Source of the DNA: CBDVBZ01 sp965372355 | GTDB lineage: Bacteria > Krumholzibacteriota > Krumholzibacteriia > WVZY01 | DNA: 36,112 nucleotides | Direction of reading: 5' to 3' | NCBI GenBank assembly: GCA_965372355.1 | Contig: CBDVBZ010000019.1 | Coordinates: forward strand, 1 to 36,112 | In this document: positions 1 through 7,561 of the stretch, piece by piece | Layout of the letters: every line of letters begins with the position of its first letter | Position numbering within the stretch: position 1 is the stretch's first letter | The notes under the pieces: generated by a model | The model's database searches: none | Told to the model about the DNA's origin: nothing | Seen by the model: only the letters and a program-made list of their open reading frames with translations | Made by a program: the position numbers and the translations under genes

Positions 1-94
1 CTGAAGGCTCGGATTCTTGTTCGCAACCAGCCAAGGCGAGCGCGAGGATCAGCAATGCCAACATTCCCATAGCTACAGATCGTCTTTTTTTCAC
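1..94 (-). CDS. N-terminus of a lipoprotein (partial)
   Basis: Reading the minus strand from a GTG at 94-92 gives a 31-residue open frame that runs off the left edge. It begins M-K-K-R-R-S, followed by a hydrophobic stretch and the lipobox L-A-L-A-G-C, then E-Q-E-S-E-P-S. This is a textbook type II signal peptide, so the product should be a lipid-anchored envelope protein. An AGAGAGG ribosome binding site lies just upstream with about 5 nt spacing, which supports the GTG; an in-frame ATG at 70-68 is the alternative start but would remove the positive n-region. The function of the mature protein cannot be seen. Confidence 0.72.
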   Translation of the reverse strand, partial: MKKRRSVAMGMLALLILALALAGCEQESEPS

Positions 95-528
95 TTCGCC
101 TCTCTTTTCACTCGGAATTGTTTATCGCCGAACCGGTCTATGTCAGAAAGCAAAACCCGAAGAGGATTTGAACTCGCTTCCAATGTTATCGCAACGAGTT
201 GTCAAGAAGCGATCGAAAAGTCGTTTTCTGTCAACCAATCAGATGAACCAATAAGTTGCGTAGATCAATAAGCTTAGAAGGTTTGAAAAAAATGGCGTCC
301 CCAAGGTGACGTTAATCGAACCGCCCAGGAGTTCGCTCACGCGCTTCTGGCGGCATAAGACCCGTGGCGGGTTCATTGCCGGCCATTTTCGGCTGGCCAG
401 CCAACACAACAGTCGCTTACAATCGTCATTCGTCATACCAAGACACTCCAGAAGGCAGGGCAGATGTTCCTTGTGCGGAACGGTAGCAACGTAGACACAC
501 TGCGCAACAAACGTCCCGGAGACAACCA
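95..528. other. Intergenic region between divergent genes
   Basis: I see no convincing gene in this stretch. Open frames here are short and lack family resemblance. Positions 95-300 are visibly more AT-rich than the coding DNA and should hold the promoter of the minus-strand lipoprotein; two TTGACA-like hexamers on the minus strand (near 205-240) lack a well-spaced -10 box, so I do not call a promoter. The only recognisable element is the tRNA-like 3' fragment at 293-306. The kinase gene begins at 529 after a GGAGA ribosome binding site at about 517-521. Confidence 0.6.
293..306 (-). repeat. tRNA-Glu-like 3' end fragment, copy 1 (possible att remnant)
   Basis: On the minus strand this reads CCTTGGGGACGCCA, the form of the acceptor 3' strand plus CCA of a bacterial tRNA-Glu. 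The same 14 bases recur in the same orientation at 2917-2930. The adjacent minus-strand sequence (306 to about 320) contains a GGTTCGATT-like piece, but it cannot form a proper T-arm, so this is a fragment, not a gene. Two such direct repeats around a single gene recall the core duplications left by elements that integrate at tRNA 3' ends. There is no integrase between them, so any element is a decayed remnant. Confidence 0.5.
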
Positions 529-2900
529 GTGATCGGCAAGACGCTCTCTCACTACAAAATCACCGATAAGCTCGGCGCGGGCGGCATGGGTGAAGTCTAC
601 CTCGCCGACGATACCGAGCTTGATCGCCGCGTGGCGATCAAGTTTCTGCCCACCGGCTACAGCACGCGACCCGATGTGCTCGACCGTTTCAAGCGCGAGG
701 CCAAAGCGGCGGCAGCGCTGAACCATCCCAACATTATTACGATCTATGACGTTGGGACCCAAGACGGTAATCCCTACATCGTGATGGAGCACGTCGACGG
801 CGAAGCACTCTCGGCAGTCATCGAGCGCAAGGACCTCACCATCGAGCGTGCGCTCGAGATCGCCACTCAGATCTTCGATGGGCTCTCGGCGGCGCACGAG
901 GCGGGTGTCGTGCACCGCGACATCAAACCGGACAATATCCTCTGATCGACCGAGGGGGCCGCGTTCACATTCTCGACTTTGGTCTGGCCAAGCTCCAAGA
1001 CGCCACAACAATCACGGCGGAGGACACCACGCTGGGCACGGCGGCTTACATGTCGCCGGAACAGACGCTGAACGCGGACGTGGACGCGCGCAGCGACCTA
1101 TTCTCAGCCGGTGTGGTGCTCTACGAGATTGTGGCGGGCCAGCGGCCGTTTGCGGGAGATCATCCATCGGCGGTGCTCTATGCCATTGCCAACGAAGACC
1201 CCCAGCCGCTGCGGCGCTACAACAACCGGGCAAGCGACAGCCTGGAGCGATTGGTGACAAAGCTTCTGGCCAAGGATCCGGAGTCGCGCTACCCCAGCGC
1301 CAAGGGGGTGCTGGTGGACCTGCGCGCAGAGCGTCGGGAAGGCGGGCTGCCAGCACGACCGCAGGCGAGATCACGCAAGGGGATGTGGATCGGTGCGGCC
1401 GTGATCGCGGTCACACTGGTTGCGGTGGGTGTGTGGTTGGCGGGAGGTGGCGGGGAGCCGAACGCGCCGGTGACGGTGAGCACGCCGCAGACTCTCGCCG
1501 GCCCCGAAGAGAACTCGATCGCCGTGCTGCCCTTCGCGGACATGAGCCCAGACAAGGATCATGAGTATTTTTGCGACGGGATCTCCGAAGAGCTATTGAA
1601 TATGTTCTCCAAATTGCCCGAGCTGCGCGTGGCGGCACGCACGTCGTCGTTTTCTTTCAAGGGCAAGGAAGTCGCGATTCCGGAGATCGCCCGGCAGCTC
1701 AACGTCGCCCACATTCTCGAGGGCAGCGTGCGCAAGGCGGGCGACCGGGTGCGGATCACCGCGCAGCTGATCCATGCCGACGACGGCTACCACCTCTGGT
1801 CGGATACTTACGACCGCACGCTGGACGACATCTTCGCCATCCAGGACGACATTGCGGCCGACGTGGTCGCACAACTCAAGGTCAGGCTGCTTGGTGAGGC
1901 ACTGCAAGTGAGGGAAACCGACCCGCGAGCCTATGCGCTGTACCTGCAAGCCCGACATCTGGACGACATGGCGACGCCCGAGAACTACGAGAAAGCCATC
2001 GAGCTCTTCAAGCAAGCGCTCGCGATCGACCCGGAGTACCCACCGGCGTGGGGGGGGCTGAGCCGGGCATACGTTAACCAGGCACAGTTCGGCCTGCGGC
2101 CCGTGGACGAGGGCTTCGAGATGGCACGTGAGGCGGACCAGAAGGCGCTGGCCATCGATCCGGATTTTGCGACTGCTCACGCAGGTTTGGGTTGGATAGC
2201 GACGTTCCATGACGGTGACCTCGCTGCCGCGGCGCGGCACTACGAACGTGCGCTGCGGCTGGAGCCTAGAAACATTCGCGTTATTGCCAACGCTTCCGCG
2301 CTTCTTTCGCACCTCGGCCGATCGGGCGAGCGCATTGCGCTTCTCGAATACGCCGTCGTCCGTGACCCGGTAAACCCCACATCTCATTGGAACCTGGGTC
2401 ATACGTACCTCAGGACAGGGCGCTGGAACGACGCCATCGAAAGCTTCCGCACGACGCTCACGCTGAGCCCGGGCCGTGCCGCCGTGCATTCAGCCCTGGG
2501 TCAGGCGCTCATGCAAAAGGGCGATCCGCGCGCAGCGCTCGAGGCCATTCAGCTGGAGTCGTTCGAAGCGTATCGCCTCATACGCCTGGCAATGGTCTAC
2601 CATGATTTGGAGCAGGAATCCGAGTCGGATGCAGCGCTCGCCGAGTTGATCGAGAAGTACGAGAAGGACGCAGCCTACAACGTCGCCTACGTGCTCGCCT
2701 ACCGCAATGAGGCCGACCGCGCCTTCGAGTGGCTCGACAAGGCGGTCGAATACAACGATCCGGGCTTAAGTGAAATCGCCACGGAGAACCTCTTTGCCAA
2801 CTTGTATAACGACCCGCGCTGGTTGCCGTTTCTCGAAAGCATCGGCAGGTCGCCGGGGCAACTGGCGGCGATCGAGTTCAGCGTCACGCTGCCGGAGTGA
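529..2900 (+). pseudogene. Ser/Thr protein kinase-TM-TolB/FlgO-like-TPR protein, frameshifted
   Basis: If one base is restored this is a protein of about 790 residues. The Hanks-type kinase domain (about 1-270) shows the glycine loop L-G-A-G-G-M-G-E-V, V-A-I-K, H-R-D-I-K-P-D-N-I-L, D-F-G-L-A-K and G-T-A-A-Y-M-S-P-E-Q. A single membrane helix follows (about 284-305), then a TolB/FlgO-like domain (E-N-S-I-A-V-L-P-F-A-D-M ... about 330-455) and TPR repeats to the end. The first frame stops at TGA 943-945 directly after D-N-I-L. The second frame resumes at 942-944 (ctg atc gac), so one C appears lost from ctcctg. GTG 529 is chosen because GGAGA lies 7 nt upstream and the kinase domain starts at once. 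The break separates the ATP-binding lobe and catalytic loop from DFG, so as written no active kinase is made. A sequencing or assembly error is a real alternative. Confidence 0.82.
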
Positions 2901-2916
2901 CAACTGAAAGAGGTCG

Positions 2917-2942
2917 TGGCGTCCCCAAGGGGATTTGAACCC
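2917..2942 (-). pseudogene. tRNA-Glu 3'-terminal fragment, copy 2
   Basis: The minus strand holds a 26-base match to the end of a tRNA: GGGTTCAAATCCC (T-loop TTCAAAT with 3 bp of stem), then CTTGGGGACG and CCA. From memory this is the usual ending of bacterial tRNA-Glu (GTCCCC... / ...GGGGACGCCA). Upstream on that strand the T-stem fails (C:C and T:T at the outer pairs), and no anticodon arm or 5' acceptor strand GTCCCC follows at the right distance, so this is not an intact tRNA. It begins 17 nt after the stop of the kinase gene and shares its first 14 plus-strand bases with 293-306. Confidence 0.6.
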
Positions 2943-3000
2943 GAGTTGCCCAAGGCGTTCCCGAACGGAGTACGTGGTGCTCTCAATGTTGCGTTTTAAG

Positions 3001-3034
3001 CCCCAAGGCGGCACGGTTGCCCTTTATCTTGGGG
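3001..3034. repeat. Inverted repeat CCCCAAG/CTTGGGG
   Basis: CCCCAAG at 3001-3007 pairs with CTTGGGG at 3028-3034 across a 20-nt loop. The arms repeat the CCCCAAGG core of the nearby tRNA-like fragment at 2917-2930, so this may be a further degraded copy rather than a designed hairpin. It lies between the kinase gene and the RND promoter. No T-run follows, so it is a poor intrinsic terminator. Confidence 0.35.
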
Positions 3035-3040
3035 TATGAA

Positions 3041-3076
3041 GAGAGTCTCTCAGGGACTTGACAACTCTGCTATAAT
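3041..3076 (+). promoter_or_regulatory. Extended -10 promoter with palindrome, RND operon
   Basis: A perfect TATAAT at 3071-3076 is preceded by TGC at 3068-3070, an extended -10 element. No good -35 lies 17 nt upstream (tctcag at 3048-3053). A TTGACA at 3058-3063 is only 7 nt from the -10 and cannot serve as its -35. The palindrome GAGAGTCTCTC (3041-3051) overlaps the -35 region, where a repressor or activator would bind. Transcription would start near 3083, giving a leader of about 145 nt before the adaptor gene. Confidence 0.55.
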
Positions 3077-3227
3077 AGAGCGCTGCCAAATCGGATTTCG
3101 ACGGAACCCCTTGTGAGTTCGTCTCGTAGAACAGAGAAAGGCATAGTCCGGTCTGCGTCCCGGACACAAATCTTCCTGACCCACCAGGATCCCTTTTCAA
3201 CGTTTGACCCATAGAAGGTAAGTTCCA

Positions 3228-4478
3228 ATGACCGAGTGTCCTCAGATCACCCAGGTGGATAAGCCACAACGTCAATGTCGGCAACTAGTTATGCCTCTAC
3301 CGCTGTTTCTCGACAGAGCGGGTGCGGTTCTCCGGCCGCTCCTCACGCTGGTTCTCGTCGCCCCGCTGGCGGTCTCACTCGGGTGCGGTGGTGGCGATGA
3401 GGCATCTGGCGGCGAAACCCAGGCGGCCCAGGTGACGCATGGCCAAGGGGGGCACGGCAAGCCGGGGCAAGGAGAGCGGAGACGGCCCTCGCAGCCGCTG
3501 ACACCGGTGGCCGTCGATCTGGCAACACGAGGCGATATCGCAAGTTATTACACGGCAACGGCGACGCTGACCGCGGAGAAGGAGGCACAGATCCTCGCCC
3601 GCGCGACGGGTGTCTCATTGTCCCTCCACTGCGAAGAGGGCGACTGGGTTGAGGCCGGGCAGGCGCTTCTCCGGATCGAGGATAACGAGTACCGCCTTCG
3701 CTTGGCCCAGGCGGAAGCGAACACGACCAACCTCCGCAACCGCTACGCTCGCCTCGAGGGAATGTGGGCGCAGCAGATGGTGTCCGCGGAAGAGTACGAA
3801 TCCACCGCGAACGAGCTCAAGGCGGCCGAGGCCGAAGAGGAGCTGGCGCGTCTCAACCTGTCATACACAACGGTCAAGGCGCCCTTCACCGGAAGGATTG
3901 TCAGCCGGCTGGTCGATGTGGGACAAAACGTCAACACCGGCACGCCACTTTTTGTGATCGCGGACTTCGATCCGCTTCTCGCGATCGTTCACGTGCCTTC
4001 CAAGGAATTCAAGAAGTTAAAATCCGACCAGAAGGTCACGATCATTCTCGACAGCACCCAACACAGACTCCAGGGCCGCATCAAGCTCGTGAGCCCGGTG
4101 ATCGATCCCACGAGCGGCACGATCAAGATCACCGTAGAGATCCCCGAGTACCCGCTCGACACGCGCCCGGGGGACTTCGCCGAGGTGAGCATCATCACGG
4201 AGAAGCGTACCGGCTCGGTACTCGTACCGAAGATCGCCGTGTTCACCGATCGCGGCGATCAGATCTGTTATGTTGCCGTGGCGGATAGCACGGCGGAGCG
4301 GCGTGTGATCGAGCTGGGTTTTGAAGACGACCAGCGTGCGGAGATCCTGAGTGGTGTCGCCGAGGGTGAGCACGTCGTTGTCAAGGGCCAGCGGTCACTC
4401 AAACACGGCGCACCCATCAAGATCCTCGAAGCCGACACGGCATCGACGGGTGCCCCGACCAAACAGGCGGGGCCCTGA
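3228..4478 (+). CDS. RND efflux periplasmic adaptor (membrane-fusion lipoprotein)
   Basis: This 416-residue protein is a HlyD/AcrA-type adaptor that bridges an inner-membrane RND pump to an outer-membrane channel. After a hydrophobic leader (about 30-50) it has S-L-G-C-G-G-G, a plausible lipobox with an unusual Ser at -3, then a Gly/Lys/Arg-rich linker. The body shows the barrel-sandwich half (A-R-A-T-G-V-S-L-S-L-H-C-E-E-G-D-W-V), a Glu/Ala-rich hairpin (about 155-205), the second half (T-V-K-A-P-F-T-G-R-I) and the beta-barrel and membrane-proximal domains (G-V-A-E-G-E-H-V-V-V-K-G). ATG 3228 follows GAAGGTAAG; ATG 3291 would also keep the signal peptide. Its stop overlaps the first permease start by 1 nt. 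Substrates cannot be told from sequence. Confidence 0.9.
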   Translation: MTECPQITQVDKPQRQCRQLVMPLPLFLDRAGAVLRPLLTLVLVAPLAVSLGCGGGDEASGGETQAAQVTHGQGGHGKPGQGERRRPSQPLTPVAVDLATRGDIASYYTATATLTAEKEAQILARATGVSLSLHCEEGDWVEAGQALLRIEDNEYRLRLAQAEANTTNLRNRYARLEGMWAQQMVSAEEYESTANELKAAEAEEELARLNLSYTTVKAPFTGRIVSRLVDVGQNVNTGTPLFVIADFDPLLAIVHVPSKEFKKLKSDQKVTIILDSTQHRLQGRIKLVSPVIDPTSGTIKITVEIPEYPLDTRPGDFAEVSIITEKRTGSVLVPKIAVFTDRGDQICYVAVADSTAERRVIELGFEDDQRAEILSGVAEGEHVVVKGQRSLKHGAPIKILEADTASTGAPTKQAGP

Positions 4479-7400
4479 TGCGATCGTTGATCGCGCTGGC
4501 TGTGCGACGAAGAGTCAGCGTGCTGATGACCGCGCTGGCAATTGCCGCATTTGGGGTTGTCGGCTTCCAGCGACTCGCGCTCGAACTATTCCCGGATATC
4601 GCCTACCCATCGTTGACCGTCCAGACGGATTTCCCCGATACAGCGCCCCAGGAGGTCGAGTACCTGATCACGCGACCCGTCGAAGAAACGGTTGGCGTGC
4701 TTCGCGGGGTCCAGACGATCCACTCGGTATCACGCGCGGGTGTGTCCGAGGTCACTCTCGAGTTCGATTGGAACTCGGACATGGACATGCTGTCCATGGA
4801 GGTTCGCGAGAAGCTCGATCGGTTGATCCTTCCCGAGGAGGCCGAAGAGCCGATTGTCCTGCGTTTTGACCCATCGCTCGACCCGATCATTCGTCTGGCG
4901 CTCTCCGGAACGGGTGAGCTCGCCGCGATGCGCAACCTGGCCGAACGAAAGCTCAAACCGGAGTTCGAAACAATCAAAGGGATCGCCGCGGCGCAGATCA
5001 AAGGGGGGCTCGAGGACGAGATCCAGATCGACCTGAATCAGGAACGACTCGCCGCGCTCAATATACCACTGGAAAGGATCCGTCAGGTCGTCGGGGTGTC
5101 GAACATCAACCTCCCCGGCGGTGCGCTGCGAGGAGCGGATAACCAGTATCTGATACGAACCGTCAACGAGTTCGATACGGTCGAGGAGATCGCGGAGCTG
5201 ATCGTGTGGCAGGGCGCCGGAGGCACGGTACGGCTCAAGGATGTCGCTACGGTTCATCGCGGCACCAAAGAACGCGAGGAAATCACGCGGGTCAATGGCG
5301 AGGAATGCGTGGAAATCGCGATATACAAGGAGGGCGATGCCAATACCGTCACCGTGGCCCGTCTCCTGAGCGAACGTGTCGCTGACTGGCAGGGCAAGCT
5401 CCCGCCGGGGCACACGCTTACCGTTCTGTTCGATCAATCCCACTTTATCAAGCAATCGATCAACGAGGTTCGCAACGCCGCGGTTATCGGAGGCATTCTG
5501 GCGATCATCGTGCTCCTCGCCTTTCTGCGCGATGTGCGGAGCACACTGATCATCGCGACATCGATACCGCTGTCGGTGGTCGCCACGTTTATGCTGATGT
5601 ACCGGACGGATATCTCGCTCAACATCATGTCGCTGGGGGGCCTCACCCTGGGTATCGGCATGCTGGTGGACAACTCGATCGTGGTGCTGGAGTCGATCTT
5701 CCGAAAACGCAAGGCGGGTCTGTCGCTCGCGCAGGCGGCGGTCGAGGGTACGAACGAGGTTAGCGCCGCCGTTGTGGCCTCGACGCTGACGACGGTGGCG
5801 GTTTTTTTGCCGATCGTCTTTGTCGAAGGCATCGCCGGGCAGCTCTTCAAAGACCAGGCCCTGACGGTGACCTATAGCTTGCTTGCCTCCCTCGTTGTCG
5901 CCGTCACGATGATCCCGATGCTGGCCGCGATGGGCAAGGGCTCGATCCGCGCGACCGAGGCGACGGACAGGCTGAGCGACCGCACGATGACGCTCGGGTG
6001 GTTTTCGAGAGGTTATGATCGTTTTCTGAAAGGCGCGTTACGTTACCGCTGGGCCACACTGGCTGTGGCGTTTTCGCTGTTCTTCGTGGCGATGAGCTCG
6101 CTGCGGTGGATGGGCACCGAGTTGATCCCGCAGCTTAGCGAAGGCGAGTTTTTCTTCGAGGTCAATTTGCCGGAGGGCGCTTCGCTCGCCGCGACCGACC
6201 GCATGATGGGCCTTCTCGAACGGGAGGCGGCGGGTCGTGATGAGATCGACCGTTACTACTCATCCGTCGGCAGCCGGCTGGTCGCCGGGGGGATGTCGCT
6301 CAATACAAAGGCGGAAAACCTCGGCGCCATCAATATCGTGATGAAAGACCGGATGAACGACGAGCTCGAGGCACAGACCGTGCAAGCGCTACGGGAGCGT
6401 TTCGCCGACATCCCGGATCTCGATCTCAAGTTCGGACGGCCGTCGTATTTCAGCCTCAAGACCCCGGTCGAAGTCGTGCTCTACAGTGACAACCTCGAGG
6501 ATCTAAGAACGTACTCTCTCGAGCTTGCCCAGGAAATGTCGACAATACCCGGGCTGGTGGACGTCCGGTCGTCGCTCGAAGCGGGCAACCCGGAGCTCCA
6601 GGTGGTCTTCGATCGCCGGCGCCTGGCGAGCCTGGGTCTCGATATGGGTGTGCTGTCCGAGACGCTCAAGAACAGGGTCCAGGGCGTGGTGCCGACGCGG
6701 TTCAAGGAAGAGGACCGACAGATCGATATCCGTATTCGCAACACGGAGGGCGACCGGTCTTCGGTCGCCGATGTCCGCAACCTCGTGCTCCCCGGACCGG
6801 ATGGACGGCCGATCCGGTTGCTGTCGGTTGCGGATGTAAAGCTCGACCGTGGGCCCGCCGAGATACACCGTCTTCAACAACAGCGCGCCGCGGTAGTCAC
6901 GGCGAATCTCAAGGGCCGAAGCCTGAACTCCGCGGTTCGTGATATCGAATCGACCATGGCGGGAGTCCCCTTGCCGGCGGGCATCACGACAGAGTTCGGA
7001 GGACAGAACCGCGAGATGCAGGTGTCCTTTGCCAGCCTGCGTTTCGCGTTGGGGCTCGCCATTTTTCTCGTATATCTCGTGATGGCGTCGACCTTCGAGT
7101 CGTTCGTCCACCCGTTCATCGTGCTTTTTACGATACCGCTGGCGTTGGTCGGCGTGATCGCCGGGCTTTTTGCGACCGGGACTACGATCAGTGTCATCGT
7201 ATTGATCGGCACAATCATGCTTGTCGGAATCGTCGTCAACAACGCGATCGTATTGATCGACGCGATCAACCGTCTTCGCCGGAGCGGGGCCGATAAGCTC
7301 GACGCGGTTATCCGGGCGGCTCATATACGTCTGAGACCGATTGTGATGACGACGCTGACGACGATTCTCGCGCTGATGCCGATGGCGATTGCGTGGGGTG

Positions 7401-7561
7401 AGGGTGCGGAGCTTCGCTCGCCGCTCGCCATCACGGTGGCATCGGGGCTGTTTTTGAGCACGCTGCTGACACTCGTTGTGATCCCAGCCGCCTATATGGT
7501 GATGCCATCACGAATGTCGCCGACGGGTGAGCCCTCGTCCACAGAGGAGGTGCCGGTATGA
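4478..7561 (+). CDS. RND efflux permease 1 (HAE1/AcrB family)
   Basis: This inner-membrane, proton-driven pump has 1027 residues, the usual length of the family. It has the standard layout: TM1 at the N-terminus (V-L-M-T-A-L-A-I-A-A-F-G-V-V-G-F), a large periplasmic loop, TM2-6, a second loop and TM7-12. TM4 contains G-I-G-M-L-V-D-N-S-I-V-V-L-E with D398 at the place of AcrB Asp407; the second Asp is Asn. In TM10 the segment V-V-N-N-A-I-V (N921/N922) stands where AcrB has its proton-relay Lys940, as in many HAE1 pumps of FCB bacteria. It overlaps the adaptor by 1 nt and the second permease by 4 nt (ATGA), so the three are translationally coupled. No TolC-type channel gene is present in the window. 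Confidence 0.92.
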   Translation: MRSLIALAVRRRVSVLMTALAIAAFGVVGFQRLALELFPDIAYPSLTVQTDFPDTAPQEVEYLITRPVEETVGVLRGVQTIHSVSRAGVSEVTLEFDWNSDMDMLSMEVREKLDRLILPEEAEEPIVLRFDPSLDPIIRLALSGTGELAAMRNLAERKLKPEFETIKGIAAAQIKGGLEDEIQIDLNQERLAALNIPLERIRQVVGVSNINLPGGALRGADNQYLIRTVNEFDTVEEIAELIVWQGAGGTVRLKDVATVHRGTKEREEITRVNGEECVEIAIYKEGDANTVTVARLLSERVADWQGKLPPGHTLTVLFDQSHFIKQSINEVRNAAVIGGILAIIVLLAFLRDVRSTLIIATSIPLSVVATFMLMYRTDISLNIMSLGGLTLGIGMLVDNSIVVLESIFRKRKAGLSLAQAAVEGTNEVSAAVVASTLTTVAVFLPIVFVEGIAGQLFKDQALTVTYSLLASLVVAVTMIPMLAAMGKGSIRATEATDRLSDRTMTLGWFSRGYDRFLKGALRYRWATLAVAFSLFFVAMSSLRWMGTELIPQLSEGEFFFEVNLPEGASLAATDRMMGLLEREAAGRDEIDRYYSSVGSRLVAGGMSLNTKAENLGAINIVMKDRMNDELEAQTVQALRERFADIPDLDLKFGRPSYFSLKTPVEVVLYSDNLEDLRTYSLELAQEMSTIPGLVDVRSSLEAGNPELQVVFDRRRLASLGLDMGVLSETLKNRVQGVVPTRFKEEDRQIDIRIRNTEGDRSSVADVRNLVLPGPDGRPIRLLSVADVKLDRGPAEIHRLQQQRAAVVTANLKGRSLNSAVRDIESTMAGVPLPAGITTEFGGQNREMQVSFASLRFALGLAIFLVYLVMASTFESFVHPFIVLFTIPLALVGVIAGLFATGTTISVIVLIGTIMLVGIVVNNAIVLIDAINRLRRSGADKLDAVIRAAHIRLRPIVMTTLTTILALMPMAIAWGEGAELRSPLAITVASGLFLSTLLTLVVIPAAYMVMPSRMSPTGEPSSTEEVPV

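Noticed and set aside
931..950. Programmed ribosomal frameshift in the kinase gene
   Set aside because: No slippery heptamer and no evident downstream stem; a simple one-base loss (ctcctg to ctctg) explains it better.
1593..2489. 298-codon minus-strand frame inside the kinase gene
   Set aside because: Antisense to TolB-like and TPR coding sequence with clear repeats; typical shadow.
2917..3034. Intact tRNA gene on the minus strand
   Set aside because: Only the 3' end matches; no 5' acceptor strand, D-arm or anticodon arm can be placed at tRNA distances and the outer T-stem mismatches.
3058..3063. TTGACA as -35 of the RND promoter
   Set aside because: Only 7 nt separate it from the TATAAT at 3071, far too close to act as its -35.
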